DNA from: an uncultured Collinsella sp.
Lineage (GTDB): Bacteria; Actinomycetota; Coriobacteriia; Coriobacteriales; Coriobacteriaceae
Direction of reading: 5' to 3'
Length of the DNA stretch: 64,000 nucleotides
Assembly (NCBI GenBank): GCA_958415525.1
Contig: CATYZE010000001.1
Coordinates: forward strand, 62,001 to 126,000
Shown: one piece after another, positions 1 to 8,019 of the stretch
Layout of the letters: each line of letters opens with the position of its first letter
How positions within the stretch are numbered: position 1 is the stretch's first letter
Translations under genes and position numbers: made by a program
Notes under the pieces: generated by a model
What the model was told of the DNA's origin: nothing
What the model saw: the letters and a program-made list of their open reading frames with translations, nothing else
Database searches by the model: none

Positions 1-366
1 GTCGAACGCAACTGGAAAGGTTGCCTCTTTTTGCCGGGCGACCAGCCGCTCGTGAGTTCGGATTCTTTTGAGGCTATGGTTCGTGCATTTGACGAGCGCG
101 GCCGCAAGCATCCGGTGCGTCTTGCGTGCAACGGTGAGCCTTCGAGCCCGGTGCTCTTTCCGGCGGAACTGTTCGATGCACTTATGTGTCTTGAGGGTAA
201 GGACGGCGGCGGTTCGATCCTCAAGGACCGTACCGACGTGGTGCTGGTCGAGGCGCGTGCCTACGAGCTGTGGGACGTCGATACCGTCAAGGGACAGCGA
301 CGCATAACGGAGCATATCGCCGCCTGCTCGTATTTTGATCGCGTGGCCAACTGCATCAATCAATAA
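1..366 (+). CDS. MocA-like nucleotidyltransferase, C-terminal fragment
   Basis: The reading frame is open from the first base, so the gene begins outside the window and only the last 121 residues are seen. FLPGDQPLVS near the left edge is the metal/nucleotide-binding motif of MobA/MocA-type nucleotidyltransferases. A GGSILK segment and a late DVDT motif also fit the MocA C-terminus. MocA enzymes add CMP to molybdopterin; relatives next to yqeB and yqeC serve selenium-dependent molybdenum hydroxylases. It lies 9 bp before hydA and faces the same way. The family call is good; the substrate is inferred from neighbours. Confidence 0.72.
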   Translation, partial: VERNWKGCLFLPGDQPLVSSDSFEAMVRAFDERGRKHPVRLACNGEPSSPVLFPAELFDALMCLEGKDGGGSILKDRTDVVLVEARAYELWDVDTVKGQRRITEHIAACSYFDRVANCINQ

Positions 367-375
367 GGAGCAATT

Positions 376-1743
376 ATGATCATCATCAAAAACGGCGCAC
401 TCGTGACGCCCCAGGGGCTTCGCCGCGCCGATCTTGCCATGGAGGGCGACAAGATTGTGCGGATTGCCGCGGCAATCGAGCCGGGCGAGGGCGATACCGT
501 CGAGGACGCCACCGACTGTTGGGTGTTTCCCGGCTTTATCGACGGCCACACGCACATGCAGTGCTGGACCGGCATGGATTGGACAGCCGATAGCTTTGAG
601 ACCGGCACGCGCGCGGCTGCCTGCGGCGGCACGACGACCATTGTGGACTACGCGACGGCCGATCGCGGCGTGACCATGCCCGATGCCTTGGTCGAGTGGC
701 ATCATCGCGCCGACGGCACCTGCACCGCCAACTATGCCTTCCATATGGCGCTTGCCGAGTGGAATGAGCGCAACCGCGCCGATCTTTCGGCCATGCGCGA
801 GGCGGGCGTGTCGTCGTTTAAGACCTACTTTGCCTACGACCATCTGCGCCTGGACGATGCCGAGACACTCGAGGTGCTGGAGGAGCTCAAGCGCGTGGGC
901 GGTATCCTGTGCGTGCATTGCGAGAACGGCACGCTCGTGAACGAGCTGCAGAAGCGCGTGTTTGAGCAGGGTATCCACGGGCCCGAGGGCCATGCGCTCA
1001 GCCGTCCGGACGTGTGCGAGGCCGAGGCCGTGAGCCGCCTGCTGTATCTGGCACACCTGGCCGGGGACGCTCCGGTCAACGTGGTGCACCTTTCGACCAA
1101 GTTGGGGCTCGAGGCCATCCGTGCCGCCAAGGCGCGCGGGCAGAAGAATATCTATGTCGAGACCTGCCCCCAGTATCTGATGCTCGACGACATCTGTTAT
1201 CTGGAGCAGGGCGAGGACGGCTTTGCGGGTGCCAAGTATGTGATGAGCCCGCCGCTGCGCCATGCCGGTGACCGTGCCGCGCTGCGCGAGGCGCTTGTGG
1301 CTGGCGAGATCGATACTATTGCGACCGATCATTGCAGCTTTAACCTGCACGGGCAAAAGGACCGAGGACGCGATGATTTCCGCGCGATTCCCAACGGCGG
1401 GCCCGGCGTGGAGCATCGTCCCGTTGCGATTGCCACGAGCTTTGAGGGACAGCTGGGCCCCGAGGACCTCTGCCGCCTGATGAGCGAGAACCCGGCGCGC
1501 GTGTTTGGCATGTACCCGCGCAAGGGCTGTCTTGCCGAGGGCTCCGATGCCGACGTGTGCGTGTGGGATCCGTTCGCGCGTTGGACGATCAGCGCCGCGA
1601 CGCAGCATCAGGCCGTGGACTACACGCCGCTCGAGGGCTTTGAGGCACATGGCCGCGCCAAGGCCGTGTTTGTGAACGGCGTGCTGGCGGCACGCGACGG
1701 CGAGCCCACCGGAGCCCAACCCGGCCGCTACGTCCCCCGCTAG
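376..1743 (+). CDS. hydA: Dihydropyrimidinase / hydantoinase family amidohydrolase
   Basis: A 455-residue cyclic amidohydrolase. The N-terminal GFIDGHTH supplies the metal-binding HxH pair (His58, His60). VSSFKTYFAYD carries the lysine expected to be carbamylated. Further ligands appear in CVHCENG, VVHLSTK and IATDHC. The family opens hydantoin or dihydropyrimidine rings in the cytoplasm. AAGGAG lies 6 bp before the ATG. The setting among molybdenum hydroxylase accessory genes suggests a role in purine or related heterocycle breakdown. The exact substrate cannot be read from sequence; phenylhydantoinase is an alternative name. Confidence 0.85.
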   Translation: MIIIKNGALVTPQGLRRADLAMEGDKIVRIAAAIEPGEGDTVEDATDCWVFPGFIDGHTHMQCWTGMDWTADSFETGTRAAACGGTTTIVDYATADRGVTMPDALVEWHHRADGTCTANYAFHMALAEWNERNRADLSAMREAGVSSFKTYFAYDHLRLDDAETLEVLEELKRVGGILCVHCENGTLVNELQKRVFEQGIHGPEGHALSRPDVCEAEAVSRLLYLAHLAGDAPVNVVHLSTKLGLEAIRAAKARGQKNIYVETCPQYLMLDDICYLEQGEDGFAGAKYVMSPPLRHAGDRAALREALVAGEIDTIATDHCSFNLHGQKDRGRDDFRAIPNGGPGVEHRPVAIATSFEGQLGPEDLCRLMSENPARVFGMYPRKGCLAEGSDADVCVWDPFARWTISAATQHQAVDYTPLEGFEAHGRAKAVFVNGVLAARDGEPTGAQPGRYVPR

Positions 1744-1763
1744 CGGCAAAGATGCAGTGTCCC

Positions 1764-1842
1764 CTCCGCAGTTGCGGTGAAATACGGACTGTTTGCGGCC
1801 ATTAGGTGGCCAAACAGTCCGTATTTCACCGCAACTGCGGAG
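1764..1842. repeat. Long hairpin repeat, family A copy 1
   Basis: Near-perfect inverted repeat between the convergent ends of hydA and yqeC. Arms 1764-1801 and 1807-1842 pair over 36 bp with one 2-base bulge and a 5-base loop. The core GTTGCGGTGAAATACGGACT recurs at 37263-37329 and 51051-51117. It could work as a two-way terminator, but its recurrence marks it as a dispersed element. Confidence 0.85.
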
Positions 1843-1853
1843 ACTGGGGCTGG

Positions 1854-2588
1854 CTACTTGAGGTTGGTGGCGACGACGGGGCGGCCGAGGGCTGCTTGGA
1901 AGCGATCTGCCATCGTTGGATCAGCAAGCGTGTCGACTTGGTTGAGCATGATACGGGCATTGTTGAGGTTCAGCATCTGCAGCTCGGCATTGAGCACCTG
2001 GGCGACGCGCTCTGGGGTGGCAGCGTCGGTGGGCTCGCAGCCGCAGCGCTCGCAGAAGAGCTCGGGGCGGTGGACAACCTCGGCGACGGGCTTGCCCAGC
2101 CCCGAGGCGCCGACGACCCAGACAACGTTTGTCGCGGCGGCGGGAATTACCGGCTCCCAGACGGCATGCGCCTTGAGCGGGAGTTGCTTGCTGCCATCTG
2201 CCTCGGCCAACACATAGTCAAAGCGCTGTGCCAGCTCGTTGAGCGGCTCGGCGGGGGCGGAGAGCTTGCCTGTCTCCGGGTTCAAAACACCCGCCTGGCA
2301 GATACTTCCGCGGACAAGTCCCGCGCATGCCTCGCAGGTGCAGCCGGGAACATGTAGGGTCCCCGGCTTCCAAGGCGCGGCGTCCAGGCGACGGCTCGAC
2401 CCGTCCCATGGCACGCCGGCGACGGGAAACATGTGCGTGGTGGTACAGAGGAGCACGCGGCCGCCAGTGCGCATGAGCTCGAGACCCAGCGTCTTCAGCA
2501 GCGTCGACTTGCCGCCACTGCCGATAATCGCGGTAATGCCCGGCTCAATCCTGAGCACAGAGGCAAGATTGCCGCTAACCGTTTCCAT
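1854..2588 (-). CDS. yqeC: Selenium-dependent hydroxylase accessory protein YqeC
   Basis: A 244-residue protein matching the YqeC family, found with selenium-dependent molybdenum hydroxylases. IIGSGGKSTLL near residues 20-30 is a P-loop-like nucleotide-binding motif. TTTHMFPV follows, and DYVLAEADGSKQLPLKAH is a family hallmark. Cysteines cluster in CTCEACAG and CERCGCEP. The family is thought to help prepare the selenium-containing cofactor, but its reaction is not established. It is divergent from yqeB and converges on hydA. The ATG follows a weak purine-rich site. Confidence 0.82.
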   Translation of the reverse strand: METVSGNLASVLRIEPGITAIIGSGGKSTLLKTLGLELMRTGGRVLLCTTTHMFPVAGVPWDGSSRRLDAAPWKPGTLHVPGCTCEACAGLVRGSICQAGVLNPETGKLSAPAEPLNELAQRFDYVLAEADGSKQLPLKAHAVWEPVIPAAATNVVWVVGASGLGKPVAEVVHRPELFCERCGCEPTDAATPERVAQVLNAELQMLNLNNARIMLNQVDTLADPTMADRFQAALGRPVVATNLK

Positions 2589-2601
2589 CTGTTCACCGCC
2601 G

Positions 2602-2627
2602 TATAATACTGTGATAATAAATAATCA
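2602..2627. promoter_or_regulatory. AT-rich divergent yqeC/yqeB control region
   Basis: The 102-bp gap between divergent yqeC and yqeB holds TATAAT at 2602-2607 and an imperfect palindrome TGATAATAAATAATCA at 2612-2627. These AT-rich bases stand out in GC-rich surroundings and suit a shared promoter/operator. No convincing -35 was found for either strand. Confidence 0.35.
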
Positions 2628-2690
2628 TCAGAGTAGCGGCCGAACCGCTTTTGCTCTGCTCAAACCGTAGCACAGGGAGGTGCCCCGGGA

Positions 2691-3485
2691 ATGCTCGTTT
2701 ATGTTCGCGGCGCCGGCGATATCGCCACGGGCGTCGCCGCTCGCTTGGTGCGCGCCGGCGTGTCGGTTGTCATGGCCGATATCGCGGTTCCCACGTGCAT
2801 CCGTCGCACAATCAGTTTTTGCGAGGCCATTCGCTTGGGCGAGGTCGAGGTCGAAGGCATTCGCGCTCGCTTGGCGCAGACGCCGGCAGAGGCGCTTGCA
2901 ATTACCGAGGCCGGAGACGTCGCCGTCGTGGTAGACCCCCAGGCCAAGATGCTCGACGAACTGAAACCCGCTGCTGTGGTCGATGCGATTTTGGCCAAGC
3001 GCAACTTGGGCACCACGCGCGATATGGCGCCTGTCGTCATCTCCGTGGGGCCGGGCTTTACCGCGCCAGTCGATTGCGACGCCGTGGTCGAGACCATGCG
3101 CGGGCATTTTTTGGGCCGCGTGATTACCCAGGGCTCACCCCAGCCCAACACGGGTGTGCCGGGCATGATCGGCGGATACGGCAAGGAGCGTGTTATCCAC
3201 AGCCCCGCCGTCGGCGTGTTTCGGTCCGACCGCGCAATCGGCGACATCGTGAGCGCCGGAGACGTGATTGGCTACGCGGGCGATACGCCCATGTACACGC
3301 AGATCGATGGCTGCCTTCGCGGGCTTTTGACGAACGGCGTGCAGGTGACTGAGGGCTTTAAATGCGCCGATGTCGATCCGCGCGGCGATGCCAGCTATAT
3401 CAACTACATTTCGGACAAGGCGACGTCGGTCGGCGGCGGCGTGCTCGAGGCACTCGCTATGCTCACCGATATCTTTAGAGGATAG
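2691..3485 (+). CDS. yqeB: YqeB-type selenium-dependent molybdenum hydroxylase system protein
   Basis: A 264-residue protein of the YqeB (EF2563-like) family. It begins with a dinucleotide-binding-like VYVRGAGDIATGVAARL. The conserved blocks RTISFCEAIRLGE and VISVGPGFTAP follow. These proteins occur with selenium-dependent xanthine or purine hydroxylases; their chemistry is unknown. The start follows GGGAGG. It lies 9 bp before xdhC, so the two are probably co-transcribed. No hydroxylase subunit is in the window; it may lie to the left. Confidence 0.82.
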   Translation: MLVYVRGAGDIATGVAARLVRAGVSVVMADIAVPTCIRRTISFCEAIRLGEVEVEGIRARLAQTPAEALAITEAGDVAVVVDPQAKMLDELKPAAVVDAILAKRNLGTTRDMAPVVISVGPGFTAPVDCDAVVETMRGHFLGRVITQGSPQPNTGVPGMIGGYGKERVIHSPAVGVFRSDRAIGDIVSAGDVIGYAGDTPMYTQIDGCLRGLLTNGVQVTEGFKCADVDPRGDASYINYISDKATSVGGGVLEALAMLTDIFRG

Positions 3486-3494
3486 AAGGCGGCA

Positions 3495-4538
3495 ATGGAA
3501 AAGCTCGATGTTGTGAATGCGGCGCTTGCCGCCCTGCGTGCTGGCGAGACGTGCGAGCTGGTGGTCGTAGCCGGTACGGCGGGTTCGTCCCCGCGCGGTG
3601 TGGGCGCCTGGATGGCCGTCTTTGCCGATGGCAGCCAGGCGGGCACTATCGGCGGCGGCAAGATTGAGCTCTTTGCACTGGATGAGGCGCGCGAGCTCCT
3701 GGGCGCGGGACAGTCGCGTCTGGTCCGCTACACCATGGGCGGCGAGAACTCCGATACCGGCATGATCTGCGGTGGAGCCATCTGCCTGTGCTATCTGCAT
3801 CTGGATGCATCGCAGACGCCGCTGTTCCAGTCGATTGCCGATGTCCTGACGTATCGACGCATCGGCGACTTCGTCATCGACTTTGAGCCGTTTGTCACTC
3901 GTGCGCTCGAGGGCGATGTGTCTGAGTACCATGGCGAGGAATCGCGCCGCACCATTGCGGGCTGCCCCGGGCTTTCGCTGGCGGAAGAGGGGAGCAGCGT
4001 CACCTACACCAACGCCGCCTCCGAGATTCCTCCCGCGCACATCGAGACGCTCTGCCCCGAGGGCCTGACCTATATCTTTGGCTGCGGACACGTGGGTGCT
4101 GCGACGGCGCGGGTGCTCACGGCGGCGGGCTTTGCCGTCGTGGCTTGCGACGACCGCCCCGGCACGTTGACGCCCGAATGGGTGCCCGGTGTCTACGACC
4201 GTCGTCTGGTCGACTACAAGAACCTGAGCAAGCAGTGCCCCATCGGCCCGCGCGACCTAGTGGTTGTGGCCACGGCAGGTCACAAGTCCGATATCGACGT
4301 GGTGATTCAGGCTATGCGCGCTAAGCCTGCCTATCTGGGTTGTCTGGGCTCGCGTCGCAAGACGGCCTTCGTGCGCGCCCGCCTGGAGCAGGAGGGCTTT
4401 ACGCAGGAGCAGATTGACGGGCTGCATCTACCGATTGGCGTTGCCATCGAGGCTGAGGACCCCGAGGAGATCGCCATCTCGATCGCCGCCGAGATGATCC
4501 ACCTGCGTCGCACCAAGCTCGTCCCCCGCAAACGATAA
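3495..4538 (+). CDS. xdhC: XdhC/CoxI family molybdenum hydroxylase maturation protein
   Basis: A 347-residue two-domain XdhC protein. The N-terminal domain has VVVAGTAGSSPRGVGAWM and GTIGGGKIE. The C-terminal Rossmann domain has YIFGCGHVGAA, CDDRPG and YLGCLGSRRK. XdhC binds molybdenum cofactor, promotes its sulfuration and delivers it to xanthine dehydrogenase-type enzymes. It ends with HLPIGVAIEAEDPEEIAISIAAE-like residues typical of the family. It follows yqeB by 9 bp and is the last gene before the ribosomal block. Confidence 0.85.
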   Translation: MEKLDVVNAALAALRAGETCELVVVAGTAGSSPRGVGAWMAVFADGSQAGTIGGGKIELFALDEARELLGAGQSRLVRYTMGGENSDTGMICGGAICLCYLHLDASQTPLFQSIADVLTYRRIGDFVIDFEPFVTRALEGDVSEYHGEESRRTIAGCPGLSLAEEGSSVTYTNAASEIPPAHIETLCPEGLTYIFGCGHVGAATARVLTAAGFAVVACDDRPGTLTPEWVPGVYDRRLVDYKNLSKQCPIGPRDLVVVATAGHKSDIDVVIQAMRAKPAYLGCLGSRRKTAFVRARLEQEGFTQEQIDGLHLPIGVAIEAEDPEEIAISIAAEMIHLRRTKLVPRKR

Positions 4539-4555
4539 TCTCATCCCATTAAATA

Positions 4556-4570
4556 AGTTACGGTGGAATA
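4556..4570 (+). repeat. Half copy of hairpin repeat family A
   Basis: AGTTACGGTGGAATA downstream of xdhC resembles one arm of the family A hairpins (AGTTGCGGTGGAATA at 51051). No matching second arm follows, so it is probably a decayed copy. Confidence 0.4.
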
Positions 4571-4587
4571 GTTCCTAGGACTCTATT

Positions 4588-4704
4588 GAGAGTGGATAAT
4601 CTCCCACTTTTGGCCTGTATCGGGGCTAAAAGTGGGAGAAAATCCACTCTCGTTCGTCATGCGTCCGAAAATCCACTCTCGTGCGTCCGATTGTCCGCTC
4701 TCGT
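4588..4704. repeat. Large hairpin followed by decaying direct repeats, upstream of rplE
   Basis: Arms 4588-4611 and 4628-4651 pair over 24 bp except for two A-A mismatches, around a 16-base loop. The 3' arm ends in ATCCACTCTCGT. That motif repeats at 4671 (ATCCACTCTCGT) and as GTCCGCTCTCGT near 4684. The 399-bp gap between xdhC and rplE has no supported gene. Confidence 0.75.
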
Positions 4705-4771
4705 TTCTCAACCACCATGGATCGATTTGTGCGGGGGAGTTGTGGAGTTGTGCAGGCAGACGAGGTTTTTC

Positions 4772-4800
4772 TGGAAATACACCCCTAATGCGCGTATAGT
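4772..4800 (+). promoter_or_regulatory. Possible promoter of the rplE operon
   Basis: TATAGT at 4795-4800 resembles a -10 box about 140 bp before rplE. The best hexamer 17 bp upstream, TGGAAA, is a poor -35. It is proposed because rplE here has no ribosomal gene in front of it and needs its own promoter. Confidence 0.3.
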
Positions 4801-4937
4801 ACCGATTGTTTTGTCGGCTCCTGCTGCGTCGAGTCCAAACCGCGAAATGCCATGAGCGGCGCGGATGCAGCCAGGAGGCACGAGGACAACCCATCGTGGC
4901 CACGCCCCGTGCTTAAAACCCCAAGAAGGAGTGAACA

Positions 4938-5495
4938 ATGGCAGAAGAGAAGTATGTGCCGCGTCTGAAGACCAAGTACAACAACGAGGTCAAGCAGCAG
5001 CTTCAGGACAAGTTCCAGTACGAGAACGTCATGATGATCCCCAAGTTTGAGAAGATCGTCGTGAACATGGGTGTCGGCGAGGCCGCTACCGATTCCAAGG
5101 CCATCGACGGTGCCGTGCGCGACCTGCGCGCCATCACCGGCCAGCAGCCGATGATCACCCGTGCCCGCAAGTCCATCGCTACCTTCCGCCTGCGCGCTGG
5201 TATGCCGATCGGCTGCAAGGTTACCCTGCGTGGCGACCGTATGTGGGAGTTCTTCGATCGTCTGACCTCCGTCGCGATCCCCCGTATCCGCGACTTCCGC
5301 GGCATCTCCGCCAAGAGCTTCGACGGCCGTGGTAACTTCTCCATGGGCGTCACCGAGCAGCTCATCTTCCCCGAGATCGACTTCGATTCCGTCGATCACC
5401 AGCGTGGTATGGACATCACTTTCGTGACCACCGCCAACACCGATGAGGAGGCCAAGGCCCTTCTGGACGCCTTCGGTTTCCCGTTCAAGAAATAG
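4938..5495 (+). CDS. rplE: 50S ribosomal protein L5
   Basis: A 185-residue uL5 protein of normal length. Family sequences visible are KIVVNMGVGEA, ITRARKSIATFRLR and GMDITFVTTA. L5 binds 5S rRNA in the central protuberance of the large subunit. AAGGAG lies before the ATG. In most bacteria rplN and rplX directly precede rplE; here the upstream neighbour is xdhC, so the operon starts at L5. Confidence 0.97.
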   Translation: MAEEKYVPRLKTKYNNEVKQQLQDKFQYENVMMIPKFEKIVVNMGVGEAATDSKAIDGAVRDLRAITGQQPMITRARKSIATFRLRAGMPIGCKVTLRGDRMWEFFDRLTSVAIPRIRDFRGISAKSFDGRGNFSMGVTEQLIFPEIDFDSVDHQRGMDITFVTTANTDEEAKALLDAFGFPFKK

Positions 5496-5510
5496 GTTCA
5501 CCTGCCCTAT

Positions 5511-5540
5511 AAGCGCCGTTCCCACAAGGGGGCGGCGCTT
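5511..5540 (+). other. Intercistronic hairpin between rplE and rpsZ
   Basis: AAGCGCCG (5511-5518) pairs with CGGCGCTT (5533-5540). No T-run follows, so it is more likely an mRNA processing or stability element than a terminator. Confidence 0.45.
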
Positions 5541-5574
5541 GGGGCGAACAATACTCTATGTGAGGAGGATATAA

Positions 5575-5760
5575 GTGGCTAAGACATCGATGATCGTCAA
5601 GTGCAATCGCAAGCAGAAGTTCTCTACTCGTGAGTACACGCGCTGCCAGCGCTGCGGCCGTCCGCACTCTGTGTACCGCAAGTTCGGCCTGTGCCGTGTC
5701 TGCTTCCGCGAGCTTGCACTCAAGGGCGAGCTTCCCGGCGTTAAGAAGGCCAGCTGGTAA
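5575..5760 (+). CDS. rpsZ: 30S ribosomal protein S14, zinc-binding (type Z)
   Basis: A 61-residue uS14 of the short zinc form. Cysteines 24, 27, 40 and 43 (RCQRCG and LCRVC) form the zinc ribbon. It sits in the 30S head. The start is GTG after GAGGAGG. Type Z S14 at this site of the spc operon is usual for Gram-positive bacteria and actinobacteria. Whether a zinc-independent paralogue exists elsewhere cannot be seen. Confidence 0.96.
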   Translation: MAKTSMIVKCNRKQKFSTREYTRCQRCGRPHSVYRKFGLCRVCFRELALKGELPGVKKASW

Positions 5761-5879
5761 GTCACTACCAGCGTTTCAAGCATCAGTTTGGAACAGGGAA
5801 AACGCGCTAGTTAGGCTTTGCCGTTAAGGGCGGCGAAGAACCAAGAGCACGTGTTCATCAAGAACGAAGGAGAATCTGT

Positions 5880-6278
5880 ATGAACCTTACAGACCCGATC
5901 GCAGATATGCTTACGCGCATCCGTAACGCTAACTCTGTGAACAAGGCCACGGTCTCCATGCCGAGCAGCAAGAAGCTCGTCGAGATCGCTCGTGTTCTGC
6001 ACGAGGAGGGCTACATCGAGGGCTACGATGTCGAGGACACCGTTCCCCAGAAGACTCTGCACATCACGCTTAAGTATGGTCCCAAGAAGGCTAAGGTCAT
6101 CAACGGCATCCGCCGCATTTCCAAGCCGGGCCTGCGTAAGTACACCGGCGTTGCCGACATGCCCCGCGTCCGCGGTGGCCTTGGTACCGCCATTATTTCC
6201 ACCAGCCATGGCGTCATGACCGACCGCGATGCTCGCAAGCACAACGTCGGCGGCGAGATCATCGCTTACGTCTGGTAA
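5880..6278 (+). CDS. rpsH: 30S ribosomal protein S8
   Basis: A 132-residue uS8 of normal length. It starts with LTDPIADMLTRIRNA and ends with GGEIIAYVW, both typical. Near the C-terminus, GTAIISTSHGVMTDR is the RNA-binding signature. S8 binds helix 21 of 16S rRNA, and in E. coli it represses translation of the spc operon at rplE. The start follows AAGGAG. Confidence 0.97.
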   Translation: MNLTDPIADMLTRIRNANSVNKATVSMPSSKKLVEIARVLHEEGYIEGYDVEDTVPQKTLHITLKYGPKKAKVINGIRRISKPGLRKYTGVADMPRVRGGLGTAIISTSHGVMTDRDARKHNVGGEIIAYVW

Positions 6279-6311
6279 TTCGCTCGGTAGGTAGAAGGAA
6301 AGGAGATCACC

Positions 6312-6848
6312 GTGTCTCGTATCGGTAATAAGCCTGTCCAGATTCCCGCCGGAGTCGAAGTGGCAGTCAACGGCAACAACGTTGTCGTCAAGGGCCCTAA
6401 GGGCCAGCTCGAGCTCGATGTCTTTGAGAAGCTCGCTATCAACGTCGAGGACAACGTCCTCACCGTTTCCCGTCCCGACGACGAGCGTGAGACCCGTGCC
6501 CGCCACGGCCTCACCCGCGCCCTCATCCACAACATGGTTGTTGGCGTTTCCGAGGGCTTCGAGAAGAAGCTCGAGCTCGCCGGCGTCGGTTACCGCGTGC
6601 AGCAGAAGGGCAAGAACCTTGAGTTCTCCCTGGGCTTCTCGCACCCCGTGATCGTCGAGGCTCCCGAGGGCATCACCTTCGAGGTTCCCGACAACACCCA
6701 CGTGAACGTCAAGGGTATCAACAAGCAGCAGGTCGGTCAGATCGCCGCTGAGATCCGCGGCCATCGTCCTCCCGAGCCTTACAAGGGCAAGGGTATCCAC
6801 TACGTTGGCGAGCACATCCGCCGCAAGCTGGGTAAGGCCGCCAAGTAG
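6312..6848 (+). CDS. rplF: 50S ribosomal protein L6
   Basis: A 178-residue uL6. MSRIGNKPVQIPAGV opens the protein, and the late RGHRPPEPYKGKGI is the C-terminal family signature. L6 sits near the factor-binding site of the large subunit. The start is GTG after AAGGAGAT, 33 bp after rpsH. Confidence 0.97.
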   Translation: MSRIGNKPVQIPAGVEVAVNGNNVVVKGPKGQLELDVFEKLAINVEDNVLTVSRPDDERETRARHGLTRALIHNMVVGVSEGFEKKLELAGVGYRVQQKGKNLEFSLGFSHPVIVEAPEGITFEVPDNTHVNVKGINKQQVGQIAAEIRGHRPPEPYKGKGIHYVGEHIRRKLGKAAK

Positions 6849-6873
6849 TCGTAACCGACTCACTCGCATAAGA

Positions 6874-6895
6874 CCAGCACCCCGTCAGGTGCTGG
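6874..6895 (+). other. Intercistronic hairpin between rplF and rplR
   Basis: CCAGCACC (6874-6881) pairs with GGTGCTGG (6888-6895) around a 6-base loop. No T-run follows directly. It is a likely mRNA stability or processing element inside the operon. Confidence 0.45.
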
Positions 6896-6923
6896 CAAGA
6901 TCAACCTTTTTAGGAGTTTACGT

Positions 6924-7292
6924 ATGAACAAGCATAAGGCGAAGCTGGAAGGCCTCAAGCGTCGTCAGCGTCGTGTTCGCGGCAAGGTCTCGGGTACCTC
7001 CGAGCGTCCGCGTCTTCGCGTGACCCGTACTAACGCCAACATCTATGCCCAGATCATCGACGACAGCAAGGGCTCCAGCCTGACGCTCGTCTCTGCCTCG
7101 ACCCTCGAGGCCGAGTTCAAGGGCACCCACACCTCGAACAAGGAGGCTGCGGAGAAGGTCGGTCAGCTCGTTGGCAAGCGCGCCATCGAGGCCGGCATCA
7201 CCAAGGTCGCCTTCGATCGCGGTGGCCGTATCTACCATGGCCGCGTCAAGGCCCTCGCCGACGGTGCTCGTGCCGCCGGTCTCGAGTTCTAG
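6924..7292 (+). CDS. rplR: 50S ribosomal protein L18
   Basis: A 122-residue uL18. RRQRRVRGKVSGTSERPRL and AFDRGGRIYHGRVKALADG are clear family blocks. L18 carries 5S rRNA with L5 onto the large subunit. The ATG follows TAGGAG. It lies 14 bp before rpsE. Confidence 0.97.
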   Translation: MNKHKAKLEGLKRRQRRVRGKVSGTSERPRLRVTRTNANIYAQIIDDSKGSSLTLVSASTLEAEFKGTHTSNKEAAEKVGQLVGKRAIEAGITKVAFDRGGRIYHGRVKALADGARAAGLEF

Positions 7293-7306
7293 GAGGTATG
7301 TAGCAC

Positions 7307-7831
7307 ATGGCTCGTAATCAGAAGCAGCAGCGCGAGGCCTCCGAGTTCGAGGAGCGCGTCGTTTACATCAACCGCGTGTCGAAGACCGTCAAGGGCGGTC
7401 GTCGCATGAGCCTCGTCGCTCTCGTCGTCGTTGGCGACGGCAAGGGCAACGTCGGCGTTGGCATGGGCAAGTCCGCTGAGGTGCCCATGGCCATCTCCAA
7501 GGCGTCTCTCGATGCCAAGAAGAACATGTTCCACGTGCCGGTGACCGATCAGGGCACCATTCCGCACGAGGTTCTCGGTCACTTTGGTGCCGGCCGCATC
7601 ATCATCAAGCCCGCTGTTGAGGGTACCGGCGTTATCGCCGGCGGCGCTGTGCGTCCCCTCTTCGAGCTTGCTGGCATCAAGAACGTCCTGTCCAAGTCCC
7701 TCGGTACCGACAACGGCCTCAACATCATCAAGGCTGCCGTCGAGGGCCTCAAGGAGCTCTCCAGCCCTGAGGACGTCGCGGCTCGCCGTGGCCTGACGGT
7801 CTCCGAGATGTTCGTCGGTAAGGAGAACTAA
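7307..7831 (+). CDS. rpsE: 30S ribosomal protein S5
   Basis: A 174-residue uS5. The double-stranded RNA-binding part contains RVSKTVKGGRRMSLVALVV and GDGKGNVGVGMGKS. The C-terminal half contains GTGVIAGGAVRPLFELAGI. S5 takes part in translational accuracy and mRNA entry. AGGAGG precedes the ATG. It is followed after two bases by rpmD. Confidence 0.97.
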   Translation: MARNQKQQREASEFEERVVYINRVSKTVKGGRRMSLVALVVVGDGKGNVGVGMGKSAEVPMAISKASLDAKKNMFHVPVTDQGTIPHEVLGHFGAGRIIIKPAVEGTGVIAGGAVRPLFELAGIKNVLSKSLGTDNGLNIIKAAVEGLKELSSPEDVAARRGLTVSEMFVGKEN

Positions 7832-7833
7832 GC

Positions 7834-8016
7834 ATGGCTGACACCATCAAGATCAAGCAGGTCCGCAGCACTAACGGTTGCAAGCAGGACCAGGTCCGTA
7901 CTGTCCGTGCCCTCGGTCTCCACAGGATCCGCGAGGTTCGCGAGATTGCTGACAACGAGTCCGTCCGCGGCATGATCTTCAAGGTCAAGCACCTTGTCGA
8001 GATTGTAGAGGAGTAG
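7834..8016 (+). CDS. rpmD: 50S ribosomal protein L30
   Basis: A 60-residue uL30 with the typical IKQVRSTNGC start and TVRALGLHRIREVRE core. It is present in many but not all bacteria. It sits between rpsE and rplO with gaps of 2 and 3 bp, so the three are tightly coupled in one message. Confidence 0.95.
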   Translation: MADTIKIKQVRSTNGCKQDQVRTVRALGLHRIREVREIADNESVRGMIFKVKHLVEIVEE

Positions 8017-8019
8017 CAA

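Noticed and set aside
1..4538. Selenocysteine codons in the accessory cluster
   Set aside because: None of these frames has an internal TGA; the selenium link is through a labile cofactor known for this gene family.
4539..4937. Hidden rplX (L24) before rplE
   Set aside because: No frame in this gap encodes the L24 KOW motif or basic N-terminus; the sequence is dominated by hairpins and repeats.
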